DNA of 64,000 bases from Macrolepiota albuminosa (Eukaryota > Basidiomycota > Agaricomycetes > Agaricales > Agaricaceae), in the NCBI GenBank assembly GCA_027475525.1, contig JAMWFC010000025.1, positions 600,901-664,900 on the forward strand. The letters run 5' to 3'. The translations under genes were made by a program, and so were the position numbers. Each line of letters begins with the position of its first letter. Positions within the stretch are counted from its first letter, which is position 1. Shown here piece by piece: positions 48,489 through 60,749 of this stretch. Under the pieces are notes generated by a model. It searched no databases. It was not told the DNA's origin and saw nothing but the letters and a program-made list of their open reading frames with translations.

Positions 48489-48910
48489 TGATGATGCCCA
48501 AAAGTTGGCTAGTAGCAGATATGGTAAACAGCTACTAACCTGAAAATTAGTGTTGGGTGTGCTAAGTATGTGTGAGGGAGTCCTGAGCAGGTCTCAAAGA
48601 ACATGTCAATAAATGAGTTGAAAGCAGTAAAGCTGAAGTCAGTAAGGAGAAAGCACTAACAATGAAGTGCACCTAGAAAGAGAGACTGAGGGTGAAAGTG
48701 GGAGTGTGGCAAGACAAGCAGCAAGAAAACTATAAGCTTAGCAACTCTGAGCTGCATAATGCCTGCTATAAATACAAGATGCAGAGGTTCCATATATCAA
48801 TAGAGCAGTGGCAAACAGATGAGGTGTTTAGACAATTAGTGACTTATTGTAATGGACATTGGGTTATGTGTCCTTCTTTACCAAAAATATATACTGCTGC
48901 AATGTCACGT
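48489..48910 (+). repeat. Diverged LTR-like segment, family with TGATGACGCCC start
   Basis: This begins TGATGATGCCC and shares, over about 150 bp, the order of blocks seen at 63477 (TGATGACGCCCAAAG..., GGGC.TGCTA..., GAGTCC.GGCAGGTC.CAGAGAAC). CpG sites in the other copies are TG or CA here, so this copy is old. It ends where the next repeat begins at 48911. Confidence 0.6.
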
Positions 48911-50242
48911 TGATAACACCAATTGTAGTTGAGTATGCTGGATGTTATGCAGTATAATACTGTCTCCAGCACCTGGCATGTGTAGTGTGTGAGAAGTTCT
49001 GACAGAGTTCCAGTGTGCTTGAGCAAATATGATAAAATGATGCACTAGATAATAGCACCTCAGATGCTACCTAGCAAACTATAAGTGCCATAGCTTGGGC
49101 AAAGATATTGTAAAGAGAAGAAATAGCATAATGAGATGTGCCCATAAGTGGCACTGCAAATAATAAAGATAATATAGATGATGCTAGCACCCAACTTAGT
49201 GATGAAGTCAGGTCAAGCTAGCATGATTTGAATGCTGAGAATAACTGGATGCTCAATGGGTTACAATTCATTGTTATACATGTTAAGTAGCTATCTTTTA
49301 TACTATGTGCTACTGTATTTTAGAAATGAGTCCATCTGTGGTGTTACCAATTAGTACCTCTCTTCATGGTTACAGCTAATGGTGATCTGTCAACAGCAAC
49401 CAGCAGCATATGGGTGATGGCAACCAATAATGTTACAGCTTATTGGCCATGGCAACTCTAAAACTACTTAGAATTGTACAAGTCTGCTTACTTTTTAATG
49501 TAATTCTGATTGGCCAGGCTACTCTGAAGTATGGTTAGAAAATCCTCAACAGATTCTGTGAGCACTAACTCCAGTGCTGATGACACCAACTGTGGCTGGA
49601 TGCACTGGATGTTATGTAGTACAACACCATCTCCAGCACCTGGCATGTGTAATGTGTGAGGAGTGCTGACAGGGTCCCAGTATACTAGAGCAAATATGAT
49701 AGGACAATATGCTAGATAATAGTGCCTCAGATGCTATTTAGCAAACTGTAAGCACTGTAGCTCAGGCAAAAGATATTGTAAAGAGAAGAAATAGCATAAT
49801 GAGATATGCCCATAGATGGCACTGCAAACCACAAAGACAATATAGACAATGCTAGCACCCAACTTGATGACAAAGTTAGGTCAAGCTAGTGCAATTTGAA
49901 TGCTGAGAGTAACTGGGTGCTTCAATGGATTACAATTTGTTGTTATTTACATGATAAGTAGCTATTTTTTATACTATGCACTACTGTATTTTAGAAATGA
50001 GTCCATCTGCAGTGCTATCAATTAGCACCTCTCCTTGTGATTACAGCTAATGGTGACCTGTCAATGACAACTAGCAGCACATGGGTAACAGTGACCAATA
50101 TTGTTACAGCCTATTAGCCATGGCAACTCTAAAACTACTTAGAATTATATAAGTCTGCTTACTTTTTAATGTAATTCTGATTGGCCAGACCACTCTGGGG
50201 TATGGTCAGAAAATCCTCAATAGATGCCATGAGTACTAATCT
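48911..50242 (+). repeat. Two tandem copies of an LTR-like repeat (R1)
   Basis: Copy 1 is 48911-49577 and copy 2 is 49578-50242. They are aligned end to end, each about 665 bp, starting TGATAACACC/TGATGACACC. They share long blocks such as the TAAAGAGAAGAAATAGCATAA segment and GATTGGCCAGGC, with differences mostly C/T or G/A. A third copy lies at 57456-58080, and a fourth, inverted, at about 52888-53540. The TG start and size suggest LTRs, but internal regions are not intact. Confidence 0.8.
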
Positions 50243-52470
50243 CAGCACTAAACATTGTGTCATTTTCTAATAGGTTGAAATGTTGGGCTTAAGTATATCC
50301 TGTCTTGTCATCATTGATTCTTTATACTTCTGATTGAGGTGCCTTGACAAATGGCAGCACCTAATGCTAACCACTTTCAAAATTGATTGGGGTTTGGTCA
50401 AAGTCACCTCTCTGCCATTGTGCTAGCATTATGAGTTCTGAGCCTTCTAAGTCTTTGAAGTCAATGCCCACCTTCCTGGATTGTGCTACTTCATTCTTTC
50501 ACCATTACCTCCTGGAAAGATTGCTAGCACTGGCTGACAAAGTAGCAGAACTGGGCAGACATTGTCACTTGCTTTATACTGTTTGTGAAATCTGAAGAAA
50601 CTCTTTGCCTTTAACAAACTTTAGTACAGAGCAGGCTTGGAGCCAGGCCTTTCATGTATGCATTTCTATTTTTGAAGTATAGTCCTCCTTTCTAATTGTA
50701 GCTAAATGCAAGAAATCACCACTGAGAACATGGCAGATCATCTTCAGCTGTTGATGGAGGAAAGCTATTACCTGGTTTGTTATTGCACTCCTTCTTCTCC
50801 CCTTCCATGGCTAACAGTGCTCTATTTTTAGTTCTCTTATATCTATACTGGTGCTTGCATCTTTTGTGGTCCTCTCAAGAGCCCAGTTGTTCAGAGCAGA
50901 CATATTTCCTAGTGTAGTCCTTTCTAATGTGTGTCTTTGCTGTCTCTTTTATTGCTTATGTGAGGCAACCTCATTATCCTTGTAGCACCACTGACCTGAC
51001 AAATTTTAGATGTTTGATTTTATATCATAATTTTATAAATTATTCATGTTGCCACCCCCCTTGTGACTGTTTTGCACATGTTGAAATTCCTAAGTCCTTT
51101 CAACCCTGCATATCATTGCTAGTGTATATATGTGGTGGCAGCTACCCTGTCTCATCAGTACTAACACAATGTCAGTACCATTCACTTTTCTTCAAGTGTC
51201 TGCTGAGACTCCTTGTCCTTCTATTCTGGACTAACTGGAGTTGTTTTTTGCTCTGCTGGCTCCTGGCAGAATTTATCACCACAATAGCAGCATTTTCCTT
51301 TTTATCTGGCACTACCAACTCCTTCTATACATGGCTCAGAAATGAGTTGTTGATGTACAAGAGATCTCCAATGCAGTAAGTGTTATTGGTGCATTGTTAG
51401 AATGAATCTGATGAGTCCTTCAGCCTCCCATCCCTGATAGCTGTTGCTTCATAGAGCACCTGCTTTGTGAAACTAATAACATTGTGAATTCTTCTGTTGC
51501 AATCCCACCTGCTGGCTTGCTAACTCCTTTGTTTCAAGCAACTAAGCTGGTTAAACCTTCTAGCTCTAGTGTCTGACAAAGTCCAGAATGCCACCCTTGC
51601 CTGGGTTATTACCCCTTTTACACCTCTAGTTCTATATTTAGAACCTGATTTGTCACCATCCCCTCCAAGCTTGTCACCTCCATGCTTCTCACCTGTTACT
51701 CCTCTGGCTCTACTATGTTGACAGAACAATTGTCCTGGCAGTAAGCATTGCCACAGGTCTTAGCATAGTCACCTTTAGTAGTAGTTGTAGTGTTGTTGTA
51801 GTGCTGTTGTCTTCATAGTACATCTTATTTATGTTGAGGCTTTATTTTTGTTATGCATAATCCTTGGTGCTAATAGCTGGCACTCTAACCTTTGTTGTCC
51901 TTTATAGCTTATTCTTGGTATCTGAGATGGTCTTGTCATTATCTACTAGCTCAGTCTCCTCAAGTTCTCAAAGCTTGGCAGTGTCAACATCCAGCACTGA
52001 TAAAGATAAGGCAATGTATTCACATGCTAAGTAGGAAATGAGTCAAAATGCCACTACAAATCTGTGCAAAACTGAGCCATTCAATTTGCAAAGTACATAG
52101 ACACCTCCTCTATTGCGGGAAGCTACAATAAGGGGTCTTATACATTGAGGCTGCATCTTTTTGTATGTGTAACTTCAATTTTTGAGTTTTGCATTAGTAC
52201 TAGCACTTCTGTTGCAAAGTTATAGTCTTGTATTGTAGTGTTATGCTTGCTTTCAAATTGTAGTACCACCTGTTATTGTGCTTGAAATACTATCTTGTAT
52301 AAGCACTTGAGGTCCTCTATACAATGTTGTAGGTCTATAGCACACCTTGCTATTATGTTGGTGGAGGAGAGTACTAAGTTTAGTGGAGGTTTTAAATAAG
52401 TTACTTCAACAATATCAGCTGAAAGTAGGGGGTGAGTGCTATTTGCAGCATAGTAAGGAGAGCAACCCAT
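50243..52470. repeat. CpG-poor internal region next to R1, coding capacity lost
   Basis: The first 220 bp (50243 to about 50466) match sequence that also follows R1 at 58081 and, inverted, at about 52480-52887. The remainder to about 52470 is AT-rich, CpG-poor, with short open frames and no recognisable domain. It may be the body of a non-autonomous or heavily decayed retroelement. Confidence 0.5.
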
Positions 52471-52479
52471 CCTCTTTCA

Positions 52480-53540
52480 TATGGTAATAGGCTTTTATTC
52501 AGACTAAGCACATTAAGGGACACTAGAGGCCTACCAACACTTGTCATACTAGGAACTCGAGCAATCTTCTTGGACATAGATCATCTCTGGCTTTGGCACC
52601 CCCAATACAGACTTTACTTACCAGTCTCATCAACTATTTATCAAACATTTAGCACCCACTATTCATTGACTTCAAGGATTCAGCAGGCTCAGAACTCATA
52701 ACACTAGCACAACAACAGGGAGGTGCCTCTGACCAAACCCTGATCAATTCTAAAAGGGGCTAGCATTAGGCACTGCTATTTGTTGAGGCACCTCAATCAG
52801 AAGTATAAAAAATTAATGATGATAAGACATAATATACTTAAGCCTGACATTTTAACCTATCAGAAAATGATACAATGTTTAATACTGACATTAGTGCTCA
52901 TAGCATCTGTCGAGAATTTTCTGACCATACTCTGCAGTGGCCTGGCCAGTCAGAATTATATTAAAAAGTGAGCAGACTTGTGTAGTTTTAGAGTTTCTGT
53001 GGCCAATAGGCTGTAATGCTGTTGGTCACTATCATCCGTGTGCTGCCAGTCACCATCAACAGGTTACCATTAGCTGTAATCACAAGAAGAGACACTAATT
53101 AATAGTGTCCTAAATGGACTCATTTTGAAAATATAGTAGCACATAGTATAAAAGATAGCTACATTGCATATAAATAACAACAAATTATAACCCATTGAGC
53201 ACTCAGTTACTCTCAGCATTCAAATTGTGCTAGCCTGACCTGACTTTGTTACTAAGTTGGGTGCTAGCATTGTCTATATTGTCTTTGTTGTTTATGGTGC
53301 CACCTATGGGCACATTTTGTTGTGCTATTCTTTTGCTTTATGATATTTTTGCCTAAGCTACAGTGCTTACAGTTTGCTAGGTAGCATCTGAGGCACTATT
53401 ATTTAGCACATTGTCTTATCATATTTGCTTGAGCATACTGGGACTCTGTTGGAACTCCTCTCACACTATGCATGTCAGGCACTGGAGATGGCATTGTACT
53501 GAATAACATCCAGTGCATCCAACCACAGTTTGCATCATCA
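52480..53540 (-). repeat. Inverted R1 copy with its adjoining 400-bp segment
   Basis: Read on the minus strand, R1 runs from TGATGATGCAAAC (53540) to about 52888, followed by the CAGTATTAAACATTG segment that continues to about 52480 with the same order as at 58081-58480. It faces the 49578-50242 copy head to head, with about 2.2 kb between. Confidence 0.75.
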
Positions 53541-53548
53541 ATGGTAAC

Positions 53549-54415
53549 TGTTATGACTCCTCATTTAGAACCACTCTAGGACACCCTCAGAATCCTATCT
53601 AGAACCTCCTCGCTGACTCCACAACACAACTCTCAGAATCCTATCTAGAACCTCCTCGCTGACTCCACAACACAACTCCCACCATCACAACTGCTGGTAC
53701 TGCCATCATGCACATCAAACCTGCCATCATGCACATCTCCTGATAGCCCTGCATCACAGACCCTGGCATTACCTGCCAGCATGGCCACCACCCTGCAATC
53801 AACAATTGGATCATGCCAATCATCCTGGCTATCATGCATCACACATCACAACATTCCCTCCACACCAATTGATTGCACACTCCACATGTGCAATCCCTAG
53901 TATATAGTCTCTCATCTACTCACTACTGCTCATTCATTCCTGAGAACCATCTTAAACATTCCAGGACACCCCCAAACCCCCAGAGCAGCCTCCTGCAGTA
54001 CTTATAGTCAGTAGTCATCTTGTTTTATGCTAGTCTTGATATTACACTTACTGTTTGCATGCCCCTTTGATTGACTGGTATGCATTGACTGGCATGCTTT
54101 GACTGGCATGCTTGACTAGCACACTTGACTGGCATGCATATTTCTGAAATTGGTATACACTTCACAACTTAAGTTTACTAACTCCAGTCTCATCCTAGAA
54201 CCCTTAGTTCTCAATTTGACCTTAACTCCAAAACCCCCTTTGACTTCTCCAATCCCTGGACTAAGTCTCTGACCCTAGGTATCCCTTGTTTCACATTTTG
54301 AACCCTGGAGCACAGTTCAGAGCTCCAGATATCCAAGTACATGTAGATCAAGTCTGTCTTGTAAAGGCATTGCTTTTTCAGAAAGCCCCCAAATCAGCAG
54401 AACCTGACAGTAACA
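53549..54415 (+). repeat. Solo LTR with TGTTA...TAACA ends
   Basis: An 867-bp segment begins TGTTATGACTCC and ends CTGACAGTAACA, the inverted TGTTA/TAACA termini common in fungal gypsy LTRs. It contains a directly repeated 46-bp unit at 53587-53678. No matching target duplication is visible at its edges. CpG is nearly absent. Confidence 0.6.
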
Positions 54416-54429
54416 CATTTACACCAGAA

Positions 54430-55180
54430 TACTGAGTGGGTTGGCCTGAACATCACGAGGGTGCGAGGGAGGGACAGGGTGTGGTCTTTGACTGTGGTGG
54501 CTGTGCAGTCACAGGAATCAGCTTTTCCTCTGTGACGGCCACTCGCCATAATTTTTCACCGTCCTCTAATACTCGTTCCGTTTCAGAATTGTTTTTCCCT
54601 CCCTCCCTCCCAAAGACACTCCTTCCGGCTTGCCTCCTTCCAATCACGCACCGAGCCCTCCAGAGCAGCGCAATCATACACAAGCAGGGCATCCTAGTCC
54701 AGCTCGGTACAACAGTCTACAGCTCCACCTTCCCCACCGCCTCCTCTAGTAATCATCAAAGTGTTCGAACGCGGGGTATGTCGCCTTCCTGTCAAGTCAA
54801 CTGAGATTCGGTTCCTGAATACTCACGCCATAGGGTTCGCTCGTGGTAGCACTTTCTCCGACACCAAGACCCCTCTACTCCTTCTTTCCAGGTGAACAGC
54901 GCGAACGGACTTTGATCCCCTCCCACCCTCCCGGGAATCGTGGCTGACCCACCGTCCTTTTTCATCCAGGTCCATCTGTGTCTTGCAAAGTCGCTAGCAC
55001 AAGAGTTCGGAGCAATCCAAAAAGGATCTCGCCCAAACCGTCATTACTTATCAGTAACAGAGTATATTATTGTATAACAGTTGCTCTATACACCTATTTT
55101 GAGTCGGAACGAGCAACAAAGTCAAAGAAGGTCACTTCACTTCAGCAACTCTCATCACCATCTACCACCTTGAACAATGC
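54430..55180. other. CpG-containing island inside the repeat graveyard
   Basis: For about 750 bp CpG sites are frequent again, with C-rich stretches, in contrast to both sides. An open frame on the plus strand (about 54436-54804) ends at a GGGGTATGTCG donor-like site, and exon-like pieces follow, but I do not recognise a protein. It could be a trapped host gene fragment or a young insertion. Confidence 0.45.
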
Positions 55181-55239
55181 TTGTCTGACATCAAAATGAG
55201 GTTGTTCCACAATGCTGTGGCATGTTTGTTATATCCAGA

Positions 55240-57190
55240 AACTCAGATGTGTTGTATCTGTGATCTAACATGATCAATTAAATGGCATAGAATGGTGAGA
55301 TTGTTATCAGACCTTAGCAATTTTAAGTAGCTTTCAACTGAATCAACTAACATAGCTTCTTTTGGTAGTTCAGTCACTTTTACTGTATTTATTGCTACTG
55401 CTTCTGTGATATATGCAAATTCTGGTAGCATGTTAATGTATTTGTCTATGGCTGTTATATTGTTAGCTACATTTCATCAAGGGGTAACAGCCATATGCAT
55501 TTGGTTCCTGATATTGGGTGCCGCATTGCATAGCTCTTCAACCAATAGTGTGACTTAAATTTTCATAATGTGATTGAAGACTTTCTTAGACTTTTCCAAA
55601 TTGTAAATAGATGCCATCAGTTAATAGCTCCTCATAGGCTTGTCTGATGCTCCAAAGTTCTCATTGACTGGCAAGGTGTAGTTATCAGCAAGGCCTAAAT
55701 AAAGGTGCAGTGGGGGTTTGGTCATGGCAGACATCTTAATTGTATCAAATGTGTTGTTTTTAGCACTAGAAGTCAAAGGTTTTGCTGGTGCCAGTTCTGT
55801 CATAGCACCTGTGGGTCTATATTTCTTTAATGGCTGCTTGCTCTTCTTAATCTCTATACTGTTGAAGATCTGATTCTTTAGCAACTTTAACTTCCTCTCT
55901 AGTGTTTTGATTCTCTTTTCTTAAGACAAAGTTGGTTGTTTGTTAACAGCATTAAGCTGAAGTACCTTATGAATTAACACCTGTTGAGAAGTTGATTTTG
56001 CTTCAGTTGAGGTTGCACCATTCAAGTTGCCAGATGCTAGATTCTCTGGATTGTGATGGTGCCATTCATTAATATAACCTTGGAAAGTCTTATGTTCCAG
56101 ATAATTGGGAATGTTAGCACCCAAGAGTAGGACTATTTTGCCATCCACACCCTAGCACACTCTTCTTTGACATATGTACTACTCAAGTATAGTGCATCAT
56201 CCTCTGAAATAGCAAAATCCTGTCTGCATGTTGTTTCTAGGTACTATAAAGCTAGTCAAGATCAAAGTTTCCAGCTTATTCATAATATTGGCAACAGCAG
56301 TATCGGCTGTATTCTTCAGATCCTCTTTTTTAATGAATCTCATTTGACCATTGGTAGTGCTAGAAGCTGGCAACCCTGACATGGATGCCATCTCTCCATT
56401 GTCTGCACTGGTAGGTCATTGCAATAGTATGCTGGTATTTGTACTCTTTAGCATTTACTTTCTTGCTTCAAATATCTGATCTATATAATAGAGTTTTTTC
56501 AGATGATGTTTAGGCATTAAAATTTCTAAGCAATGCGCTATTCTAGGCCATAGTGAGGTCAGAATACATTGTTGAAATAGTCATTGCTCCTTATTTCTAT
56601 ATAATTTTCCATTATATACCAGCTATTACTAGCTATTTTACAATTTGCTAGAAGTCACAATAGTAAGTCAATGGCATGTCCAAAGTATAAATTCCAGTCG
56701 TGAAAGTGTTCTGAACTAATTTCTGAATCTTCATCACTATATAGCACATAGCTTCTTCAGTGTCAGAATATAAACAAATGATTGTCATTTTCTATTCTTT
56801 GTAGGTAAATGGCCTTGGTGCTGGACTGTCTGTCAATTCTTGGAACTCAGTAAATTCTGTCCAGGATTCTGTAGTATTGTATGAGACATATCTGGCAGTG
56901 TACTCCTTCATTTGTATGTTGTCTGTAATGCAACAGTTGCATAGCAAGTATTCCAATTCTCAAAAATACTGTGTTAGCTCACAAAGCTTGGTTTTGTCCC
57001 ATTTTGATGATGAGAAATGATTTCTAGATGGCATAGACTGAATATTTGCCTGCTCTATAATAATGGGTATGTTGGTCAAAGTAGGAATGATGGTGATGAT
57101 GCTAGTGTTGCTTGGTGTTGATGTAACAGGTACAGATTCAAGTAATGCTGAGTTACTAGGCTCTGGTGATAATGACCTAACTCTTAAATA
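55240..57190 (-). pseudogene. Decayed LTR-retroelement gag/protease remnant
   Basis: On the minus strand, several frames separated by stops encode gag-like pieces. From 56391 downward one reads an acidic/amide-rich N-terminal part, an INEWHHHNPEN segment, a Lys-rich segment near 55850, and a NMLPEFAYITEAVAINTVKV segment near 55430 followed by a VDSVESYLK block. This order resembles the gag-to-protease part of mushroom gypsy elements. CpG is nearly absent. Upstream of 56400 to about 57190 the sequence is of the same kind but not readable. Confidence 0.5.
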
Positions 57191-57455
57191 ACTCCTTTAA
57201 GGGTGTGAGCAGCATGTGGTTTTCATCTGCTAAATATTTAAATAGTCAGGAAAACAGAAAAAAGCTTTTGACTAAGCTATTTGAAGCAGCCTCAAGCTCC
57301 TGATCTAAAGTCTGCCTTGGTAGTATGCCTGGTAAATAAGGTGAGTTAGTGCTGAGTAGTTTAGACATGCTTTTCAACAGAAAGCAGTGTTGTCACTGGG
57401 CTCAAGTTTCTGGTAAAATTCTGTCTTAACAAAACCTCTTGCAGTGGGCTCCAAA

Positions 57456-58080
57456 ATGATGATGCCAACTGTGGTTGAGTGCACTAGACATTACACAGTA
57501 CAGCGCTGTTTTCAGTGCCTGGCATACATAGTGTATAAGGAGTTTTGACAAGGTCCTGGTGTGCTCAAGCAAATATGATAGGACAATGCACTAGATAATA
57601 GTGGCTTAGATGCTACCTAGCAAACTGTAAGTGCTATAGCTCAGGCAAAGATATTATAAAGAGAAGAAATAGCATAACAAGATGTGCTCATAGGTGGCAC
57701 TGCAAATGACAAAGACGATATAGACAATGCTAGTGTTTAACTTGATGACAAAGTTAGGTCAAGCTAGTGCAATTTGAACACTGAGAGTAACTGAGTGCTC
57801 CAATATGTTACAATTTGTTGTTATTTACACAATAAGTAGCTGTCTTTTATACTATGCACTACTGTATTTTAGAAATGAGTCCATCTGTAGTGCTATCAAT
57901 AAGCACCTCTCCTCATGTTTACAGCTAATAATGTTACAGCCTATTGGCCATTTGGCCATAGCGACTCTAAAACTACTTAGAATTATATAAGTCTGCTCAC
58001 TTTTTAATGTAATTCTAATTGGCCAGGCTATTTCAGGGTATGGTCAGAAAATTTTCAACAAATGCTGTTAGTGCTGATCT
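57456..58080 (+). repeat. R1 copy, plus orientation
   Basis: This starts TGATGATGCCAACTG and follows the same block order as the two tandem copies at 48911-50242, slightly shortened near 57910-57950 where about 35-40 bp are missing. It is followed by the 400-bp tandem unit at 58081. Confidence 0.78.
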
Positions 58081-58880
58081 CAGCACTAAACATTGTGCCA
58101 TTTTTTGATAGGTTGAAATGTTGGGCTTAAGTATATCCTGTCTCATCATTATTGATTCTTTATACTTCTGATTGAAGTGCCTCAACAAATAGCAGTGCCT
58201 AATGCTAACCACTTTCAGAATTGATCAGAGTTTGGTCAGAGTCACCTCCCTACTATTGTGCTAGCATTATGAGTTCTGAGCCTTCTGAGTCCTTGAAGTC
58301 AATAGATAGAAGGTGCTGAATGGCTGATAAATGGTGGTTGAGAGTGGTAAGTAAAGCCTATATTGGAGTGTCAAAGCCAGAGATGTCCTATGTCCAAGAA
58401 GATTGCTTGAGTCTTCAGACTGACAAGGGTTGGTAGGCCTATAGTGTTCCTTGATGTGCTCAGCCCAAGTAGAAGCCTATCAGTGCTAAACATTGTATCA
58501 TTTTCTGATAGGTTGAAATGTTGGGCTTTAGTATATCCTGTCTTGTCATCATTGGTTCTTTATACTTCTGATTGAGGTACCTCAACAAATGGCAGTCCCT
58601 AATGCTAACCCCTTTCAGAATTGATTGGAGTTTGGTCAGAGTCACCTCCCTGTCATTGCACTAGCATTCTGAGTTCTGGGCCTCTTGAATCTTTGAAGTC
58701 AATAAATGGTGGATGCTGAATGGCTGGTAAATAGTATTTGAGACTGGTAAGTGAAACCTGTACTGGGGTGCCAAAGCCAGAGATGTCCTATTCCCAAAGG
58801 ACACTTGAGTCTCCAGGCTGACAAGTGTTGGTGGGCCTATAGTGTCCTTTGATGTGCTCAGCCTGAGTAGAAGCTATCAG
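58081..58880 (+). repeat. Two tandem 400-bp units adjoining R1
   Basis: Positions 58081-58480 and 58481-58880 are similar over their length, each beginning CAGxxCTAAACATTGT and containing GATTCTTTATACTTCTGATT, a TGCTAGCATT block and GTGCTCAGCC. The same unit is found inverted at about 52480-52887 and in part at 50243-50466. Confidence 0.75.
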
Positions 58881-59168
58881 CATTGCACTTATAGTCATTG
58901 TTGTTACTTATTTAGCTAGTTCTTGTTCTTTTATTTATATAGTTGCAATCTAGACACTAGTCTGATTCACTTGTGTGACTAAGGACTGAGAACTTCTCTA
59001 CTGTAACTCTGTTACATTTTTTTGAGTCTTCTGATCCTTAGTTTTCAGCTATTCATGCTTAGTTCAAACCTGTCAAACTTTATCAGCTTCTCTGCTTCTT
59101 ATATAGCCACTCTAGAAGAAAATTTCTTCATGTAAGTGGCATAGGTTGTGGTGTTTTTAGTTTGTGGT
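58881..59168. other. Short AT-rich, CpG-poor stretch
   Basis: This lies between the 400-bp tandem units and the gag remnant, probably also element-derived. I see nothing specific in it. Confidence 0.4.
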
Positions 59169-60125
59169 TCATTCTATGTTGGCTGTGAAGAAAGAAAAGG
59201 CTGTCTTGGTAGATGTAGATTTTGCTGTCTTCATTTTGTTCCAAAATTTAGAAGGAAATTGTCCCTTCTTTTCTCCACCCTTCCAGTAACAATTTTCAAT
59301 TGCATGTCCTATTTGCTTACAGCTTGAATTTATGCAGACTAGTTTTGGTTTTGCCTGCACTTTGAGGGCCATCATAAATACTCCAGCTTTCTGCTTCTGT
59401 AATACAAGACAGTCCCAGTGAATGGTGAGTGCTGTGACTACATCGTTTATTTCTCTCATGGAGTAACATCCTGCTACTACAGCATTCCAGGATTCTGGTA
59501 GCAACACCATGAGGATAGTGCAGAAGGTTGCATTGTCAACTTTAGCTCCCTTTTCCACAGCTAATCTCCACTTTTTTCTCATGTCTTCCACATGTTTGAG
59601 AAAATCCATGCCTCAGTGAATTCCATTGCACATAGTCATTTTTCAGTGTTCATTGCTGTGATCTCAGAAAATACTCCATAATTGTCTGTAAGTGCTTTCC
59701 AGGCTTCCACTGCTGTACCATCCATTTGAATACCCAGTCTGACAGGGTTTTTGGTATTGTAACTGATTAATCCCAATGTCCATGCATCTCTCTCCTTGCA
59801 TTCCTCCAGAGATGGGTTTCTTGATGACCATTCAGTAGGCTTGTACTCTGTTTTGGGATCCTCTTTTTTGTCTTTATCAATGGTGGTTTTGGGTTTTGTG
59901 ATTGATCCATCCAGATACCCTTGGGTGCCATGTGCCCTTGCTATGATCAGGACTCAATTTTTGAATGTTAGGTAGTTTGTCCCATTGAAGTGTACCTCCT
60001 CTGGGAAATTTGGTGGGTTCAACGAATTTGTAGACGACATGCTGTCTTTTCTTTGTAAGTAGTGTAGCACTTCTATTTTTATATTGTTGGGAATGTAGGA
60101 GTTGCTTGTCAGAGCAGTAGCTCAA
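59169..60125 (-). pseudogene. Copia gag remnant with zinc knuckle
   Basis: Minus-strand pieces starting at 60125 form a copia gag. The N-terminal part holds PTKFPRGG and a PNIQKLSPDH segment. The middle part, out of frame around 59630-59870, includes a WKALTDNYG block. The C-terminal frame 59609-59169 carries a helical UBN2-type region and a CCHC knuckle with Cys-x5-Cys-like spacing, CINSSCKQIGHAIENC, followed by WKGGEKKGQFP. It is broken by stops. It lies just downstream of an LTR and PBS-like site, so this was the start of an element whose pol part is lost. Confidence 0.8.
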
Positions 60126-60159
60126 TGCAGTGGGAGTACTAAAAACGGGGCCTATAACC

Positions 60160-60517
60160 TGTAGAAGATAACAGAGCTTTCATCCTCAGTCACTCACAGT
60201 AATGTGGTCAACTATGATTTATTAACAGGGGTTTCATCAACAGGTAGCAATGAGTAACTAGATTCGTAGGTAAAATAGATAGATGTACTCACCCTCAGTC
60301 ACTTACAGTAATGTGGTCGACTGAGGGTGATGTTTGGGGACACAAAAAATAAAACAAAGAAAAAAAAACAAAGACTGGTAAATACTGATCACTTTGTGGT
60401 ATGGCTAACAATGCCAAAAGAGGTAAATGCCTGATCAGGGAATATGTCAATGGTTGGTAAGTCGATTTCTCAACAAACACTAACTATTGTACCTAAACAA
60501 ATTTGTTTGATATAACA
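60160..60517 (-). repeat. Copia LTR upstream of the gag remnant
   Basis: On the minus strand the segment starts TGTTATATCAAACA at 60517 and ends CTTCTACA at 60160. It is followed directly by GGTTATAGGCCC, a primer-site-like sequence similar to that of the intact copia element. It contains a near-perfect hairpin, CACCCTCAGTC/GACTGAGGGTG, near 60292-60332. The termini are inferred, not confirmed by a second copy. Confidence 0.6.
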
Positions 60518-60628
60518 CTCAGTCGGTAGATAAATGACTATATTGCCAGTCTAAGTACCTGTTTGATATAACACTATATAATCAGTTAGTTATGATGCAA
60601 GGTATCATATAGGATATTTTGACATACC

Positions 60629-60662
60629 TCAGTCGGTAGATAAACAACTGAGGTATGTGAGT
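60629..60662. repeat. Short perfect inverted repeat
   Basis: ACATACCTCAGT and ACTGAGGTATGT are complementary arms around a short loop (CGGTAGATAAACA-type, shared with 60521-60535). It could form a hairpin in DNA or RNA. The function is unknown. Confidence 0.6.
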
Positions 60663-60749
60663 CCGGTTCTGATCCGTTATTAAAAACAACTGTATAGTTT
60701 TTACTCCCCCATTTCCTTCTGCGACACACTAACCATGTGGGTCACGTGG

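Noticed and set aside
48911..58880. Regularly spaced repeats as a CRISPR-like array
   Set aside because: The repeats are hundreds of bases long, diverged, in both orientations, and in a eukaryotic genome.
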